Assembly: GCF_963675165.1 (NCBI RefSeq)
Contig: NC_087389.1
Span: forward strand, 5,120,120 to 5,184,119
From: Halichondria panicea
Lineage: Eukaryota > Porifera > Demospongiae > Suberitida > Halichondriidae
Direction of reading: 5' to 3'
DNA: 64,000 nucleotides
Part shown: piece after piece, positions 19,686 to 30,463 of the stretch
Layout: every line of letters starts with the position of its first letter
Position numbering within the stretch: the stretch's first letter is position 1
Notes under the pieces: model-generated
What the model saw: the letters and a program-made list of their open reading frames with translations, nothing else
Database searches by the model: none
Told to the model about the DNA's origin: nothing
Position numbers and translations under genes: made by a program

Positions 19686-20430
19686 AGTGTTGAGCACATG
19701 TACAGGTGTACACAGTCCATGCATCCATGCATGGTGACATCGAAGTGTGATGTGGACTGGAAGATGGAAGTTTGGAACTGTCTCATTTCATTATTTATTG
19801 TCAATTTGTACAACTAATGCTTATGACGTTGTAACGGATTGGAGTTATGCACTAGCCAAATTATACCTTTCCTGGCAATCCTATAGCATCGTTTTACATG
19901 GCAAATGTTTTTTTAGGTGATTCCCTTTTTTTTAAGGAAATGTGAAATTACCTAAGGGAATGTCAAGAAGCAGAGAAGTTCAAGAAGAGAAGACAGGACT
20001 GGAATAAACACTTATTATTATTATATATATATTCATTTTACTATCTAGTGATAAAAATTAATGACAGCCATGACATGTTTAATGCATGTGCTTCGAAGAG
20101 CAGAAGCATGGCAATCCGAGGCCTATAGCAGTAGCGTAGGAACGAGGAGGGGCTGGAGCCCCCATACATTTCTAGGCTACATGTATAGAGATGACTTATC
20201 AATAGATAGCTGCACTTTTTCTTGAAAATTGCGTAGAAACCTGTACCAGCCCAAAAATACATGTAAATTGTGAATGACGTTGTAACGGATGAGTTATGCT
20301 CTCGTCTTGTTTCCACGCTTTTTGGTGTTTCCCCTGGCCAATCCTAGCAATTTTTCACATTACAAATGTTTTTCTAGTCGGATATGTGCAGACAGCCCAC
20401 TCTGCAGCTGGTCTCTTAGACATAATTATA
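19686..20430. repeat. Duplicated 3'-flank segment, copy 1
   Basis: This segment aligns in the same order with about 21817-22490: TGTTGAGCACA, the AAATGTGAAAT..CCTAAGGGAA stretch, GACTGGAATAAACACTTATT, ATTAATGACAGCCATGA, then GCAAATGT and the CCCACT..GCAGCTGG block. Both copies end at the 3' side of a minus-strand family member (the relic and gene 3), so they look like the shared 3' flanks of a tandem duplication. Reads of ACGTTGTAACGGAT and its inverse also recur here. No gene seen. Confidence 0.6.
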
Positions 20431-20632
20431 GCAATTAATAATCATAAACATACAGCGTTGATGACCACAGGCATAGCTATAATTATTATACATAACATGA
20501 ATCGTAAACACAATTTTGGTAATAACAAAGATAATAGTGCCCGGGTGGGCAGCATAATAGATCTAGCTTAGCCTAGTGAGTATAATTATAGCTACATAAT
20601 TACTAGTAGATCATCATGTTCTGATATGTTAA

Positions 20633-21556
20633 TGACATTATCTGTTACTTGCACATCCGATGATTTTGAGCTTCCAGTGCCAGTGCTGGGTCGACCACTT
20701 TCGCCAGTTGCAATCCCAGATGAAACCATAACACTATAGTTCCATACACATCAGCAATACTTCACAACAATATCGGTAACGACTACAGTACTGGTAACCT
20801 TTTTCAGAGGATTTGGTTTGTTTCTGGACCTGCTCGTCTCTTTCGCTCTATTGAACATGTCATTATCTGTCAATCCATTGTTCATTATTTTACAAAGATG
20901 ATAAAAACTGAAATTGCCAACACACCATATGGCCAAATGTATTGCAGCTCCTCAAAATGATACTGTCCAGCGTAGTAGACTAGATAGGCACCAGGCACAC
21001 CAAATACACTAGTCGTAGAGAGTTTGTCTATTATTCCACATTTGTCGTCCCCTGGTTTACAATAGTTGAACTCCACAGCGAACTCTCCACCTCCAGACTC
21101 GTTTTTATTGATCCTGTTGTTATCAAAATGTGAGTAGCCGATGTAATTCTCACCAGCCACACTGTATACATGACCACACCCACTGCCTCGGTACTGTTAG
21201 AGACAACACTCATGCAAGACATATTAACATTGCGGCAATTGTAAAAGTACAAGCCAACTCGAATCAAAATCAATTGCAAAGTCTTTGATGTAAAATGTGA
21301 GCTATATAGTGCTTGGTCTCCATGCTCCACAATAAAGAAAGCTCATGGCACTCTAGTAATGTTAATATTTGGTAGAGGTAATAAATGCCAGTCCAGCACC
21401 TTCCATGCACTCTACTATAGCGGTACCATTGTCTCCAACAAAGGCTATTTGTAAACCTTCTGTAAACAACATAATTATTAGTCGCATTATTAGCCAATTG
21501 ATGGTAGAGCTAAGATAGAAGACGGTCGAGTGTTGTTTGTCTGGAAATGATGTGAA
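20633..21556 (-). pseudogene. Deletion relic of a gene 4-like family member
   Basis: Three distant parts of a main-family gene are stitched together. On the minus strand: an N-terminal part (SFPDKQHSTVFYLSS, then FVGDNGTAIVECMEGAGLAF, then the YFYNCRNVNMS region, in shifting frames) to about 21030; then a jump to LSTTSVFGVPGAYLVYYAGQY, which in gene 4 lies some 850 residues later; then a second jump near 20897 to the tail NNGLTDNDMFNRAKETSRS and the end similar to gene 4. Most of the beta-helix and membrane region is gone. The tail is clearly closest to gene 4. Confidence 0.8.
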
Positions 21557-22759
21557 AATGGACAAGTAACTTACAAGACACACTCGACAACATAATGGAG
21601 TGTGGTCCGTTTCTTCAGTCTGTGTGTGCGCGTTAAGACTCACAGTTAATAGCATTAGAAACAAGAAATTTGGCGAGTGCATAACTCCAATCCGTTACAA
21701 CGTCATTCACATGCATGTTGTACTTTGTACTTTTTCCCCGCTCTTTGAACGACTTTGATACATGCATTTTGGGTATATTTTTGTGACATAATGACATGAT
21801 AATGTTCCCTAAATACAGTGTTGAGCACAGGCATATACACAGTCCATCCATTCGTGGAAATGTGAAATGCCTAAGGGAACGTCAAGAAGCAAGAAAAGTT
21901 CAAGAAGAGAAGACATGCAGGACTGGAATAAACACTTATTATTATCTAATAATAGATTTAATATGTATATAATTATAGTGATAAAAATTAATGACAGCCA
22001 TGAAAATATGTTTTTACTTCTGTACTGAAAAAAGAAAGGGAATCAAACTAAATGCAATGTGTAATGTTGCTAGGATTTCCAGGAAAAGCGCAAAAAAGCG
22101 AAGAAGCAAGAAATTCGGCGAGTGCATGCATAACTCCAATCCGTTACAACGCCATGAACATGTACTGTCAGTGTTGATATTACATTAGCACAATTAAAAT
22201 TTTAAGGAATTGAGACAGTGCCGGTTCCAAGCTTCCATCCAGCTTCCATCCACAACACTTCAATGTCACCACACATGGATGGACTATGCTAAACAGAGTA
22301 TTAGGGAACATTATAAACATGGTCTATGACACAAAATATTCTCAAAAACGTATGTATTTTTTGCGCTTTTCCTGACAATCCTAGCAATGTTACACATTGC
22401 AAATGTGTTTTTAGTTCGATAATATTAGGTATTAATGGCCGTAGTGAATCGAATGCAGACACAGCGGGCCCACTATGCAGCTGGTCGCTGGTCTTTATAC
22501 ATATTAATACGTGTAAGTAGATCTAAATGCACCTCATTAAACAAACCGTCCTTGGCCTCCGGGCTTCGCCCTTGTCCTCGAAGGTTTACTGCATGCCATA
22601 AATTTTTATGCATATATATAGTGGACAATAAGTATAACATACACAAAATTAATGATAATTAGGATTGGATTTAGGGAGGAAGTCAAATTAACATAATAAT
22701 AATTACATATAATTATTATTGCTATAATTATCTAATATAATTATAGCAATATCTGTTTT
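21557..22759. other. Intergenic spacer before gene 3 with duplicated flank copy 2
   Basis: This holds copy 2 of the 3'-flank duplication (about 21817-22490) and the family 3' block at about 22468-22490. Inverted copies of a CCGTTACAACGTCAT-type repeat lie near 21690 and 22140. The remainder is AT-rich without recognisable genes. Confidence 0.55.
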
Positions 22760-25700
22760 TCAGTCCGTGTGCACACCGGATGACTTAGAGCTATTGGTAG
22801 TGTTAGGAGTGGTATTACTTCCGCCAGATTGAAACCCAGAAGATAACATCGATTTTACGCCAGCACTTCCACCATTTGAACTGTTTGTATTGTTGGGGCT
22901 CTTTCGATTCTCTCTCCGCAGATATCGTGATCTCATATTTTCTTCAGCTCTAATGAAAAGATCGGTGTCAGTATCATTGCTAACCGTAATATCTGAGTAA
23001 GAACTAGCGGGGTTGAGCAATGGCTGCTGTTCTTCAACAAGAGCTGGCTCACCACAGTACTTGCGGAAACAGTTGATAACCGGCCTGAGCCTATACACTG
23101 CAAGATGGTACACTCTTCTCTTATGGAGGATTAGCCAGCACAAGTACAGGACAAAATACACCATCGGTAGCCAAATTAGAATCACACCAAGAGTGTAGTA
23201 CATGAAAGGATAGTCCGTGTGTACATTGGCAATTTTTTGAACGCAAAGGTAGATAGAAATCAAGTTTATAAGGACCACATTAAAAAGAATCAAACTGTCC
23301 AAGTAGTTGAAAAATTTGGTTTTATACGGCTGTTTCCATGCTACTAGCACGAGTAGAATGACTACAAACACGAGTTGCCATACTCGCAGGAAAATTTCAT
23401 TGCTCGAGAATCCGTAAACAAGAAAGATTATCAAACGAAACAGGAAATAAATTCCAGTGAAATATTTACAGTTTGTTTTATAACACCCTCTAAATGCATC
23501 CAAAAAGATATTGATTTTCAGAGTTGGCCAAAATCTATTTAAGAAATAAAACTTTGGCTGATCGGTTAGCCAGTTCATGAAGTCGAGTGGTCCCAACAGA
23601 AGCAGGGGAAGTAGGACGGCAACAAAGATAAAGATAGTGATTGCTAATAAGCCGTAGGGCAACACATACTCTTTCTGTCCAAAGTAAAACTGTCCAGCAT
23701 AATAGATGAGCATGATGTTGGGTGTAGCACCGTCTTGGTCAAATACATAAGTGGTGGAGAAGAGTTTGGTTGACGTTAAACTGAACTTTGTATACGAAAG
23801 ATAGATAAAACCAACGAAAGCGTGAATTAACGGCCTTTCAGTAGGTTTGTTCATATTATTGTTAGCGGTAACCGTTGTACTGACATTACGAATCCCTCTT
23901 TTTTTGTTGAAAAACTTAAAGCTTTTGAGTGGCATCAGTAGGCGAATGACGATTATCAATAGTAAGGGGAAAGCAGCAACGGCATAATCCAGGCAAATCA
24001 CATCTAATGCATTGAGGTTTTCATGAATACAAAATGGCTCCATAAATTGAGAGAAAGTGTTCAGATTGAATATGCCATAAGCAATTTGATATGCCTTTTG
24101 AATACTGTGAGGAATGTCACCACTCTTGAAATAAGGTAAACTTTTAAGAGTCAAATCAATTACCGCAGAGCCTATCAATTGAGCATAGAGAATGAAACCT
24201 ACTAAAGGACCACTCATTAATCGAATATCAAAGTAGATTATAATCACAAATATGACGAGGTAAGGCAAATATGTGAGTCCAAGATAAGCAACAACATTGA
24301 GGGCAACATTTGTAGTGTTTCTATTGCACTGAACACAGTTGTGGTCGAAAGTATTCACAGCTGTGGAATAATTCTTCAAACATTCACCACACAGTGGACC
24401 AGTACGATGGAGATGTGAGCATTGATTGTAGTCAAGGCGATCATACCTCTGGGAAATAGGGAAGGTGTCTATTTCAGAATACCTATGCAACAATGCGGTG
24501 CTTCCCATATATAGCTTAGTGTTATTGTACGCAGGCACAACTCCAATCCAGTAACCATTTCGAATCTCAGAAATCATACTATCTTTGTTGCAAATCAAGT
24601 TACCACGGAAGGTATTCGGGCGTTTGGGCCCTCCTATACATTTGCATGTATTATTAACAAGATACGCACTGTCAGAGGAACTCGTTAGAATATAACTAGT
24701 AGGCATACTGGCAACAAAGCCTGGCGGACACTTTTGCATTTCTAGATTTATCTCTATATGCCAATCTCTATGACCAGCTGTGTTTAATTTCAATGTAATA
24801 TTTTGGTCTTCACTTCCACTTATACCAACGTACTGGTCAGATATGTATGCATATGGCGGTTCAACTTCTGATTTGTGAGGATTGCTAGTGTAGGCCGTGT
24901 ATACAGTATTTGAAGACACATTATGACCCAAATCATCTTTAGCTACAATTTGCAGGTAAAATGGATGTCCTGGAAAAATTGGCTGGTTGGGATATTCTTG
25001 AAGGAAAGACCCTGGGGAAGTGTGAATTTCCTTGATACATGTACTGTTTTTGTACACCCAAGTGGAATTATTCCAGCAGAAAATTTCCTTCACAATAGCC
25101 CTATCACTTGTAGCATCTTGAAACCTAGAGCATGGGAGAATCGTCGAAGAGAATATAGACTGACCAAGTTTACCAGCTTGATTACTGTCGAAAGTGAACT
25201 TGGTATCCCATATCTTAGGATTTTCAAAGGGATCCGCATATTGAAGAAAGCATTTAACAGAGGAACGCAAGTCTTCTTTTCCAATGTAGTTGTTAAAAAT
25301 AGCTCCTCCATTAAGACGAGCAAAGTTGTTGGAAAACAGGAAGGACGTACCTTTACCAATGAACAGAGTAGCTATTCCTAAAAGAGAGATTGCACCTCCA
25401 TTTGAACCGCTGTTTTTTATAAAAACCAAGTAAGTTTTATCACTGATATTAACTGTGGTACCTACTACAGCTAAAGCTGTTCCGTTGTTGAGCTGAAAAA
25501 TTAAGAATTCTGTGAACGTCACCGGGACTTCTGATACGTACAAAGCACCAATGCCCACACTGTAAGGCGCTATTTCAGAGTCAACGTATACAATCGTATT
25601 GTTGGTAAAAACACACGAAGAAAAAATAGCTGATCCTAGTTCCCCTTTGGGATAATAGTTCTCATTGTCCACGCTTACAGCCGAGCCAAGCCTAGCTGAA

Positions 25701-26980
25701 TTGAAATCAAACGTGCAACCAGAAACGCTGGCTTCAAAAACCTGATGGTGGTGTGAAAATTGTTGATGATGATAAGACAATGACATCGCTCCACCTAACA
25801 GCGCTCTATTGCGAATGAAATTGCATTGATCGAAAGAGACAGAATTTCTCATCAAAAGTTTGTCCATTGGATGAGTGTAATAGACAACAGAAGACACACG
25901 AACTCCACCCCCAGAGCCACCTTTGTTAGACTCAGTAACGTAACAATTATTGTCAGTAAAATGAGAGCCTGCAACATTTACAACATTTTGAATTGTGCTA
26001 TCAGCTATTTCAATGATCAATCCGGCCCCCCAGGTTGCATTATTGTGACTGAAATTACAATTGTTTATAGTAATATTGTTCTTCATTGCGGTGCCTTTGA
26101 AATAGAGGGAAAGTCCCCCACCACGACCGAGAGAGGAGTGAGTAGCCTTTCTCGGGAGGATTGACGTATCTGAACCATTTTCACCAGATTGATCTATACC
26201 ACGATTAAAAGAAAATGAACACCCCTCAAATACATACACAGCATCACTAATGTTCTCAGTTTGTGTATTGTTGTCTCCACATGTATTGTCCCCAGGCTTA
26301 CAATAGTTGAACTCCACAGCGAACCCTCCACCTCCAGACTCATTTTTATTGCTCTCATTAATTCTGTTGTTATCAAAATGTGAGTAACCAATGTAATTCT
26401 CACCCGCCACACTGTACATGACCACACCCACTGCCTCGGTACTGTTTGAGACACTCATGCAAGACATATTAACATTGCGACAATTGTAAAAGTACATGCC
26501 AACTCGAATCGAAAGCAATTGCAAAGTCTTTGATGTAAAATTTAAGCTAGTACTTGGTCTCCATGCTCCACAATAAAGAAAGCTCACACTAGTAATGCTA
26601 ATATTGGTAGAGTTAATAAATGCCAGTCCAGCACCTTCCATGCACTCTACTGTAGCGGTACCATTGTCTCCAATAAAAGCTATTTGTGAACCTTCTGTGA
26701 ACAACATATTAGTCGCATTATAAGCCAATTTGTGGTTAGCATTAGAGCTAAGATAGAAGATGGTCGAGTGTTGTTTGTCTGGAAATGCTAAAGCAATGTT
26801 TATATCACCACAAGGATGCTCCACTGAGTTAGTATAGCAGGAGCTATCATTGACGCTATTTGGATTGCCCGGATCAATGTATATTGTGTGTTGGTATTTA
26901 GTGGACTGCAAGCATTCACTCCCACAGGCACATAGCACCAGGAGCACTACTAGCGCTAGCGGCTGTATCCTAGGTAGCAT
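22760..26980 (-). CDS. Beta-helix multi-pass membrane protein, gene 3
   Basis: An intact frame of 1406 residues, the best full-length reference for the minus subfamily. MLPRIQPLALVVLLVLCACGS is the signal peptide. The beta-helix region runs to about residue 620 with repeated NNNSAGW- and GGA-type coils. FPGHPFYL and DDLGHNV mark the linker, and CPPGF and CKCIGG precede HRTGPLCGECLKNYS near 853. About nine membrane segments lie between 890 and 1290. The tail has CGEPALVEEQQPLLNP (acidic dileucine), LFIRAEEN and a Ser/Asn-rich end SSGVHTD. A 261-bp intron lies in the 5' UTR and a TATA-like box upstream. It is very similar to genes 1 and 2 throughout, and to gene 4 and genes 5-7 mainly in the first third. 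Surface location is inferred from the signal peptide and glycosylation sites; function is unknown. Confidence 0.9.
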   Translation of the reverse strand: MLPRIQPLALVVLLVLCACGSECLQSTKYQHTIYIDPGNPNSVNDSSCYTNSVEHPCGDINIALAFPDKQHSTIFYLSSNANHKLAYNATNMLFTEGSQIAFIGDNGTATVECMEGAGLAFINSTNISITSVSFLYCGAWRPSTSLNFTSKTLQLLSIRVGMYFYNCRNVNMSCMSVSNSTEAVGVVMYSVAGENYIGYSHFDNNRINESNKNESGGGGFAVEFNYCKPGDNTCGDNNTQTENISDAVYVFEGCSFSFNRGIDQSGENGSDTSILPRKATHSSLGRGGGLSLYFKGTAMKNNITINNCNFSHNNATWGAGLIIEIADSTIQNVVNVAGSHFTDNNCYVTESNKGGSGGGVRVSSVVYYTHPMDKLLMRNSVSFDQCNFIRNRALLGGAMSLSYHHQQFSHHHQVFEASVSGCTFDFNSARLGSAVSVDNENYYPKGELGSAIFSSCVFTNNTIVYVDSEIAPYSVGIGALYVSEVPVTFTEFLIFQLNNGTALAVVGTTVNISDKTYLVFIKNSGSNGGAISLLGIATLFIGKGTSFLFSNNFARLNGGAIFNNYIGKEDLRSSVKCFLQYADPFENPKIWDTKFTFDSNQAGKLGQSIFSSTILPCSRFQDATSDRAIVKEIFCWNNSTWVYKNSTCIKEIHTSPGSFLQEYPNQPIFPGHPFYLQIVAKDDLGHNVSSNTVYTAYTSNPHKSEVEPPYAYISDQYVGISGSEDQNITLKLNTAGHRDWHIEINLEMQKCPPGFVASMPTSYILTSSSDSAYLVNNTCKCIGGPKRPNTFRGNLICNKDSMISEIRNGYWIGVVPAYNNTKLYMGSTALLHRYSEIDTFPISQRYDRLDYNQCSHLHRTGPLCGECLKNYSTAVNTFDHNCVQCNRNTTNVALNVVAYLGLTYLPYLVIFVIIIYFDIRLMSGPLVGFILYAQLIGSAVIDLTLKSLPYFKSGDIPHSIQKAYQIAYGIFNLNTFSQFMEPFCIHENLNALDVICLDYAVAAFPLLLIIVIRLLMPLKSFKFFNKKRGIRNVSTTVTANNNMNKPTERPLIHAFVGFIYLSYTKFSLTSTKLFSTTYVFDQDGATPNIMLIYYAGQFYFGQKEYVLPYGLLAITIFIFVAVLLPLLLLGPLDFMNWLTDQPKFYFLNRFWPTLKINIFLDAFRGCYKTNCKYFTGIYFLFRLIIFLVYGFSSNEIFLRVWQLVFVVILLVLVAWKQPYKTKFFNYLDSLILFNVVLINLISIYLCVQKIANVHTDYPFMYYTLGVILIWLPMVYFVLYLCWLILHKRRVYHLAVYRLRPVINCFRKYCGEPALVEEQQPLLNPASSYSDITVSNDTDTDLFIRAEENMRSRYLRRENRKSPNNTNSSNGGSAGVKSMLSSGFQSGGSNTTPNTTNSSKSSGVHTD

Positions 26981-26984
26981 GGTT

Positions 26985-27245
26985 CTGTAAATATATAAAT
27001 GTATTGATTATTGTATATTGGCAAGTGGAGTTTAGGATCAACTTAAATTTAATAGCTAGATCTACACGAAAATAACTAGTCTAAGACTAAGTATTATAAA
27101 CACTACTAGCGTAGTCTAGAGTATATTATACCTCATAACGACTACAATAGCTGCACAGTACAGCGACATAATAGCTATAGAAATAAACATGCGCTTTCCA
27201 ACACAGTCACTCGATAGTTTTGCTCAGACTCTAGAATAAACTCAC
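26985..27245 (-). other. 5' UTR intron of gene 3
   Basis: On the minus strand the noncoding exon ends CTCCATG, followed by a GTGAGTTTAT donor; the intron ends TATTTACAG, four bases upstream of the start codon. Length is 261 bp. The same signals occur in genes 2 and 4. The ATG at the exon 1 end is not in frame with the protein and is missing in gene 4, so I regard exon 1 as noncoding. Confidence 0.7.
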
Positions 27246-27304
27246 CATGGAGCTTAATCCTTACAATGGCTCTCCAACTTTTGGATCCACTGCTGGCTTG
27301 CAAT

Positions 27305-27312
27305 CTTATATA
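27305..27312 (-). promoter_or_regulatory. TATA-like box of gene 3
   Basis: TATATAAG on the minus strand lies about 60 bases upstream of the exon 1 splice donor, which would give a short first exon. It sits in the upstream block shared by genes 2-4, but those copies lack a clear TATA, so its use is uncertain. Confidence 0.4.
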
Positions 27313-28026
27313 GGGCAGTGTGTGGGGGAAGCTTCTTCTGAACTCATGCAAAGGCAGAGGTGTGGCTTATGGATCTTTGATCAGCTGAACCATAGATAAA
27401 CGATCTATGGCTGAACCACCATTCACGTGTTTTGCAGGGAATGTACCTCCTAGCTGAGCGTGCAGTGGCTTCTTGATGACTCCAACACTGAGTGACCTCC
27501 CTCCACTATCTATGCCTCCACTATACACATAGACGTTTTGATTGTAAGGTTAGTTTTGTTGTTGACTGCTGAACTGCATCAGATATGAAGCCAATTTATG
27601 CAGAAATGATGATATTATATCATCAGGTATTATATTTGGTTCATCCCACATCGCCAGTTCTGCTTACCAAAAATGGCCCACTAGGAACCCCGGCATTCAA
27701 TGGCTGGCTTCAATTAAGCAAGTCAAGCTTCTTACCCATTTAAAGTTTGAGAATAGCTCGACACTGTTGCTAAGGTGGGTGTGCATAGGAGGCGCTAATA
27801 CACACAGAATAATTAAGTGGAATATTATGCTGTGAATCACTGAATGCACTGAATGCACGCACGTGCATGGAGGTGGATAGATATAATATACTCATTGAAC
27901 TGTTTAATACCGTACAATTTGTGTATTAATAGAGCTATTTCATCACGTGAGCAATTTAGCCATGCAGCTGCCCACACTTTGCACTCTGGTGTACATGCAG
28001 CACATTGTTGATAGCACTACCTGAGG
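27313..28026. other. Gene 3 upstream region
   Basis: The first about 230 bases are the conserved promoter-proximal block of the minus subfamily (AGAGGTGTGGCTTATGG, an E-box-like CACGTG, ACTGAGTGACCTCCCTCCAC). I see nothing recognisable in the remainder. Confidence 0.5.
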
Positions 28027-28091
28027 TAGCCTCGTTCCAAGCCTCACTGTATTTTTCAACTTAAAAAAAATCGGCCCCGGGACCGAGGCTA
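28027..28091. mobile_element. Short TAGCCTCG-type inverted-repeat element
   Basis: A 65-bp fold-back with ends TAGCCTCGTTCC and GGGACCGAGGCTA. The flanks TACCTGAGG and TACCGAGG form an imperfect 9-bp duplication. The ends match the larger elements at 12323 and 59071, so it is probably a deletion derivative (MITE) of that family. Confidence 0.65.
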
Positions 28092-28538
28092 TACCGAGGT
28101 AGCATTGCAGAAAGTGAAATAATTATAATCCTCCGTGCCGACCCGATCCTATAGAAAATACCCGATCCTTCGTATGCCTGCTTAGTGGCTATAGTGCTTA
28201 CAGTACAGATCTATTTTCTATCTAGCTACAGGGACATTCCATGCCAACTCAAATGAGCACCCCCTCCGATTTCAACGAAGCTTGGCATATACATACCTTA
28301 CCATAAGTTATATAACCACACCCAATTTTAGCCCCATATTATATGTCGTATGGCCTCTTAGTTATGGGCCGTTGAAAATTCACCAAAATTTACAAATTCA
28401 ACAGCAATTTATAGAAAGGCAGGCCTGCAAAAAAAAGATAAAAGTTAAGGGAGAGTGGGTGTTTTTAGACTGTTAGAGGCTTCCCAAACCACATTGATAA
28501 ATTGTGGTCACAAATAAGCCTTATAAGGGTATAGAGTG
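28092..28538. other. Intergenic, nothing recognised
   Basis: AT-rich sequence without trusted coding potential or clear repeat structure. Confidence 0.5.
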
Positions 28539-29353
28539 CAGGGCCGTAAATAGCTTAGGTTTGCAGGGGTGGCAAAATAACAGCTGAAAATTTTCACTAA
28601 AAAAAAGGTCAACTGTTATTTCATATCCTCTGAGTATGGCAACTTTCAACTTGCTGTGGCACCAACCTAGACCAACTAAAACAAGGTAGCTTGAGCTAGA
28701 AAGGTACTCCTGCTTCCAGAGGCGCAGTGGAGCTCAGAATTTTACCTAAAAAAAAGTAATCACTTGTTCTCAACAGTCAGCATGCGCATCAGATAGCCCT
28801 GCCCACATCTCAATTTCATTACATCATTCTAACCGATAAAAGCATTGGGCATGTGCAGATCAGTAATTTTGGCAGATCTAGAATGCCAGGGGGGGCAGTT
28901 GCCCTCCCTGCCCCAGGGGCGTAGCCAGGGGGGTGCTAGGGGTGCTCGAGCACCCCCAACCAGTCTGAGTCAAGTATACAAATCACACAGAAATGTATCT
29001 GATTATCCAGCTGAGCACCCTTTCTCTTCCAGATCTTGCTGCAGTTAGGCTGTTAGCTAGCTAGTATAGCAAGGAAAACGATTTAGTCTCTAAACTGTGA
29101 GGTATTCTGGCTTAAATCTATAAACTAGTTCTCTTTTGTGATCGTGGCCAGCTTCTCTATGCAAATAAACGTTCAGCCACGCCCAACTTGGCAGATAAGT
29201 TAAGTTTGACGTCATTAATAAGAGGTGTGGCTTCCGGTCAACAAAATTTCGGCGCTGCGCGGCTAAAAACGGTGTGCGATTATCTGTGATAGCACCTCTT
29301 TCTCCAAAATCCTGGCTACGCCCCTGTGCCCCCCCCCGCTGTCTACGGCCCTG
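28539..29353. mobile_element. hAT-like non-autonomous element (CAGGGCCGTA ends)
   Basis: The left end is CAGGGCCGTA and the right end TACGGCCCTG; the short flanking GAGTG is shared on both sides. CAGGG-type ends are typical of hAT elements. A second element, 28914-29326, is nested near its right end. No transposase frame seen. Confidence 0.65.
28914..29326. mobile_element. Nested element with CAGGGGCGTAGCCAG termini
   Basis: CAGGGGCGTAGCCAG at the left is mirrored by CTGGCTACGCCCCTG at the right, with a GGGTGCTCGAGCACCCC palindrome just inside the left end. The hAT-like termini suggest a 413-bp MITE. A solitary inverted copy of its left end occurs at 33820-33877. Confidence 0.75.
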
Positions 29354-29839
29354 GAGTGCATGGGTGGTTGTGGGTTTTTTTAGATTTCATAAAAAGAGAC
29401 CCGCTTGCATCCGTGAAGCATGTAATTAAGTTGGCTTGGCCTATAAGTTTATCTCCTTCACTATGTTTTTGTGTCAAAGGGGTGTTCCATGGAACCTGTC
29501 AGTCTGGATCCGCCACTGATGCATGCACTACACTAGCATGCATTGTATGGTTGTACTCTAGACAAAATTCGAGATTGTGATAGTGTATAGTGTGTGCATG
29601 CAGCTACACAACTATTATAATACTTTGCGGTATATCCATTGTTGAACGCACACAATGATATGTAGTACCTAGACACTAGAGTAGAGTTGATAAGATCTAA
29701 GTACCTCAGAGGGTATTAGCAAAGGCTTCTCTTCATACGCCCTTGGTATTAGTATATAGACATGCATGCATGCACTGTTTTGTTGGTATCCGTGATCTAG
29801 AAGCCCTCCGTGTACGAACAATGCTAATAATTGTTTATT

Positions 29840-30220
29840 TTGTCAGGATCAACGGACTGCTTCGATGTTGGCTGCATGCAGTGGTTCCCTGGAGATGGTC
29901 TCTCTATTCTTGGTGAAGGTGCTGATGTTAACCTATATATAGGACAAGGTGGGTGTGGTAATATTTGCACCTGCATATCACCTGGCAATCACATGACTGA
30001 CTCTTGTGCAGGACGGCTCTTTGGCACTCATGTTTGCTAGTGAGAGTGGTCATATGGAGTAGCGGGGTCACTTCTCACACACCTTCACACAGATCACAGC
30101 CTCATGCAAGGACAATTTAAGGTAAGGGTTTGCTATTTTCATTAACACTGTATTTTTATATAACCAGGACGGTCTAACAGCTCTGGACGTTGCTAAAAGA
30201 TGCTGGGTTCATCGAACTAA
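29840..30220 (+). pseudogene. Relic ankyrin-repeat exons
   Basis: Three short stretches, each following an AG acceptor, read as ankyrin repeats. The first is about 29845-29945: RTASMLAACSGSLEMVSLFL, with GEGADVNL in the next frame. The second is at 30012-30060 after TTGTGCAG: DGSLALMFASESGHME, then a stop. The third is at 30169-30200 after ACCAG: DGLTALDVAK. Spacing and one-repeat-per-exon layout resemble animal ankyrin genes. Frameshifts and stops show decay. It is probably unrelated to the neighbouring beta-helix genes. Confidence 0.55.
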
Positions 30221-30463
30221 TTAATGGCACTGCTGGGAAATGACAATGATGACTATAATTAGGATTTTATCAATGATCATTGTGCTATTTTTTGTATCTC
30301 CTGTGTTTGTGCGCATTATTGTTAATTGAGGGCGGCAAGTGCCCGAGTGTGTTGCCTCAATTCCAAGCCGCCATAAATTCTAATCCAGGAAGCCATATAA
30401 AAGCTTATTTCCGTACCAATATGCAATACGCAATCAGGAGTGCATGAACACACTCCAGATGCA

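Noticed and set aside
20296..20571. 91-residue frames near 20.0-20.6 kb
   Set aside because: Lie in the duplicated repeat-rich flank and the 3' block; no homologous frame in the sister copy near 22.1-22.5 kb.
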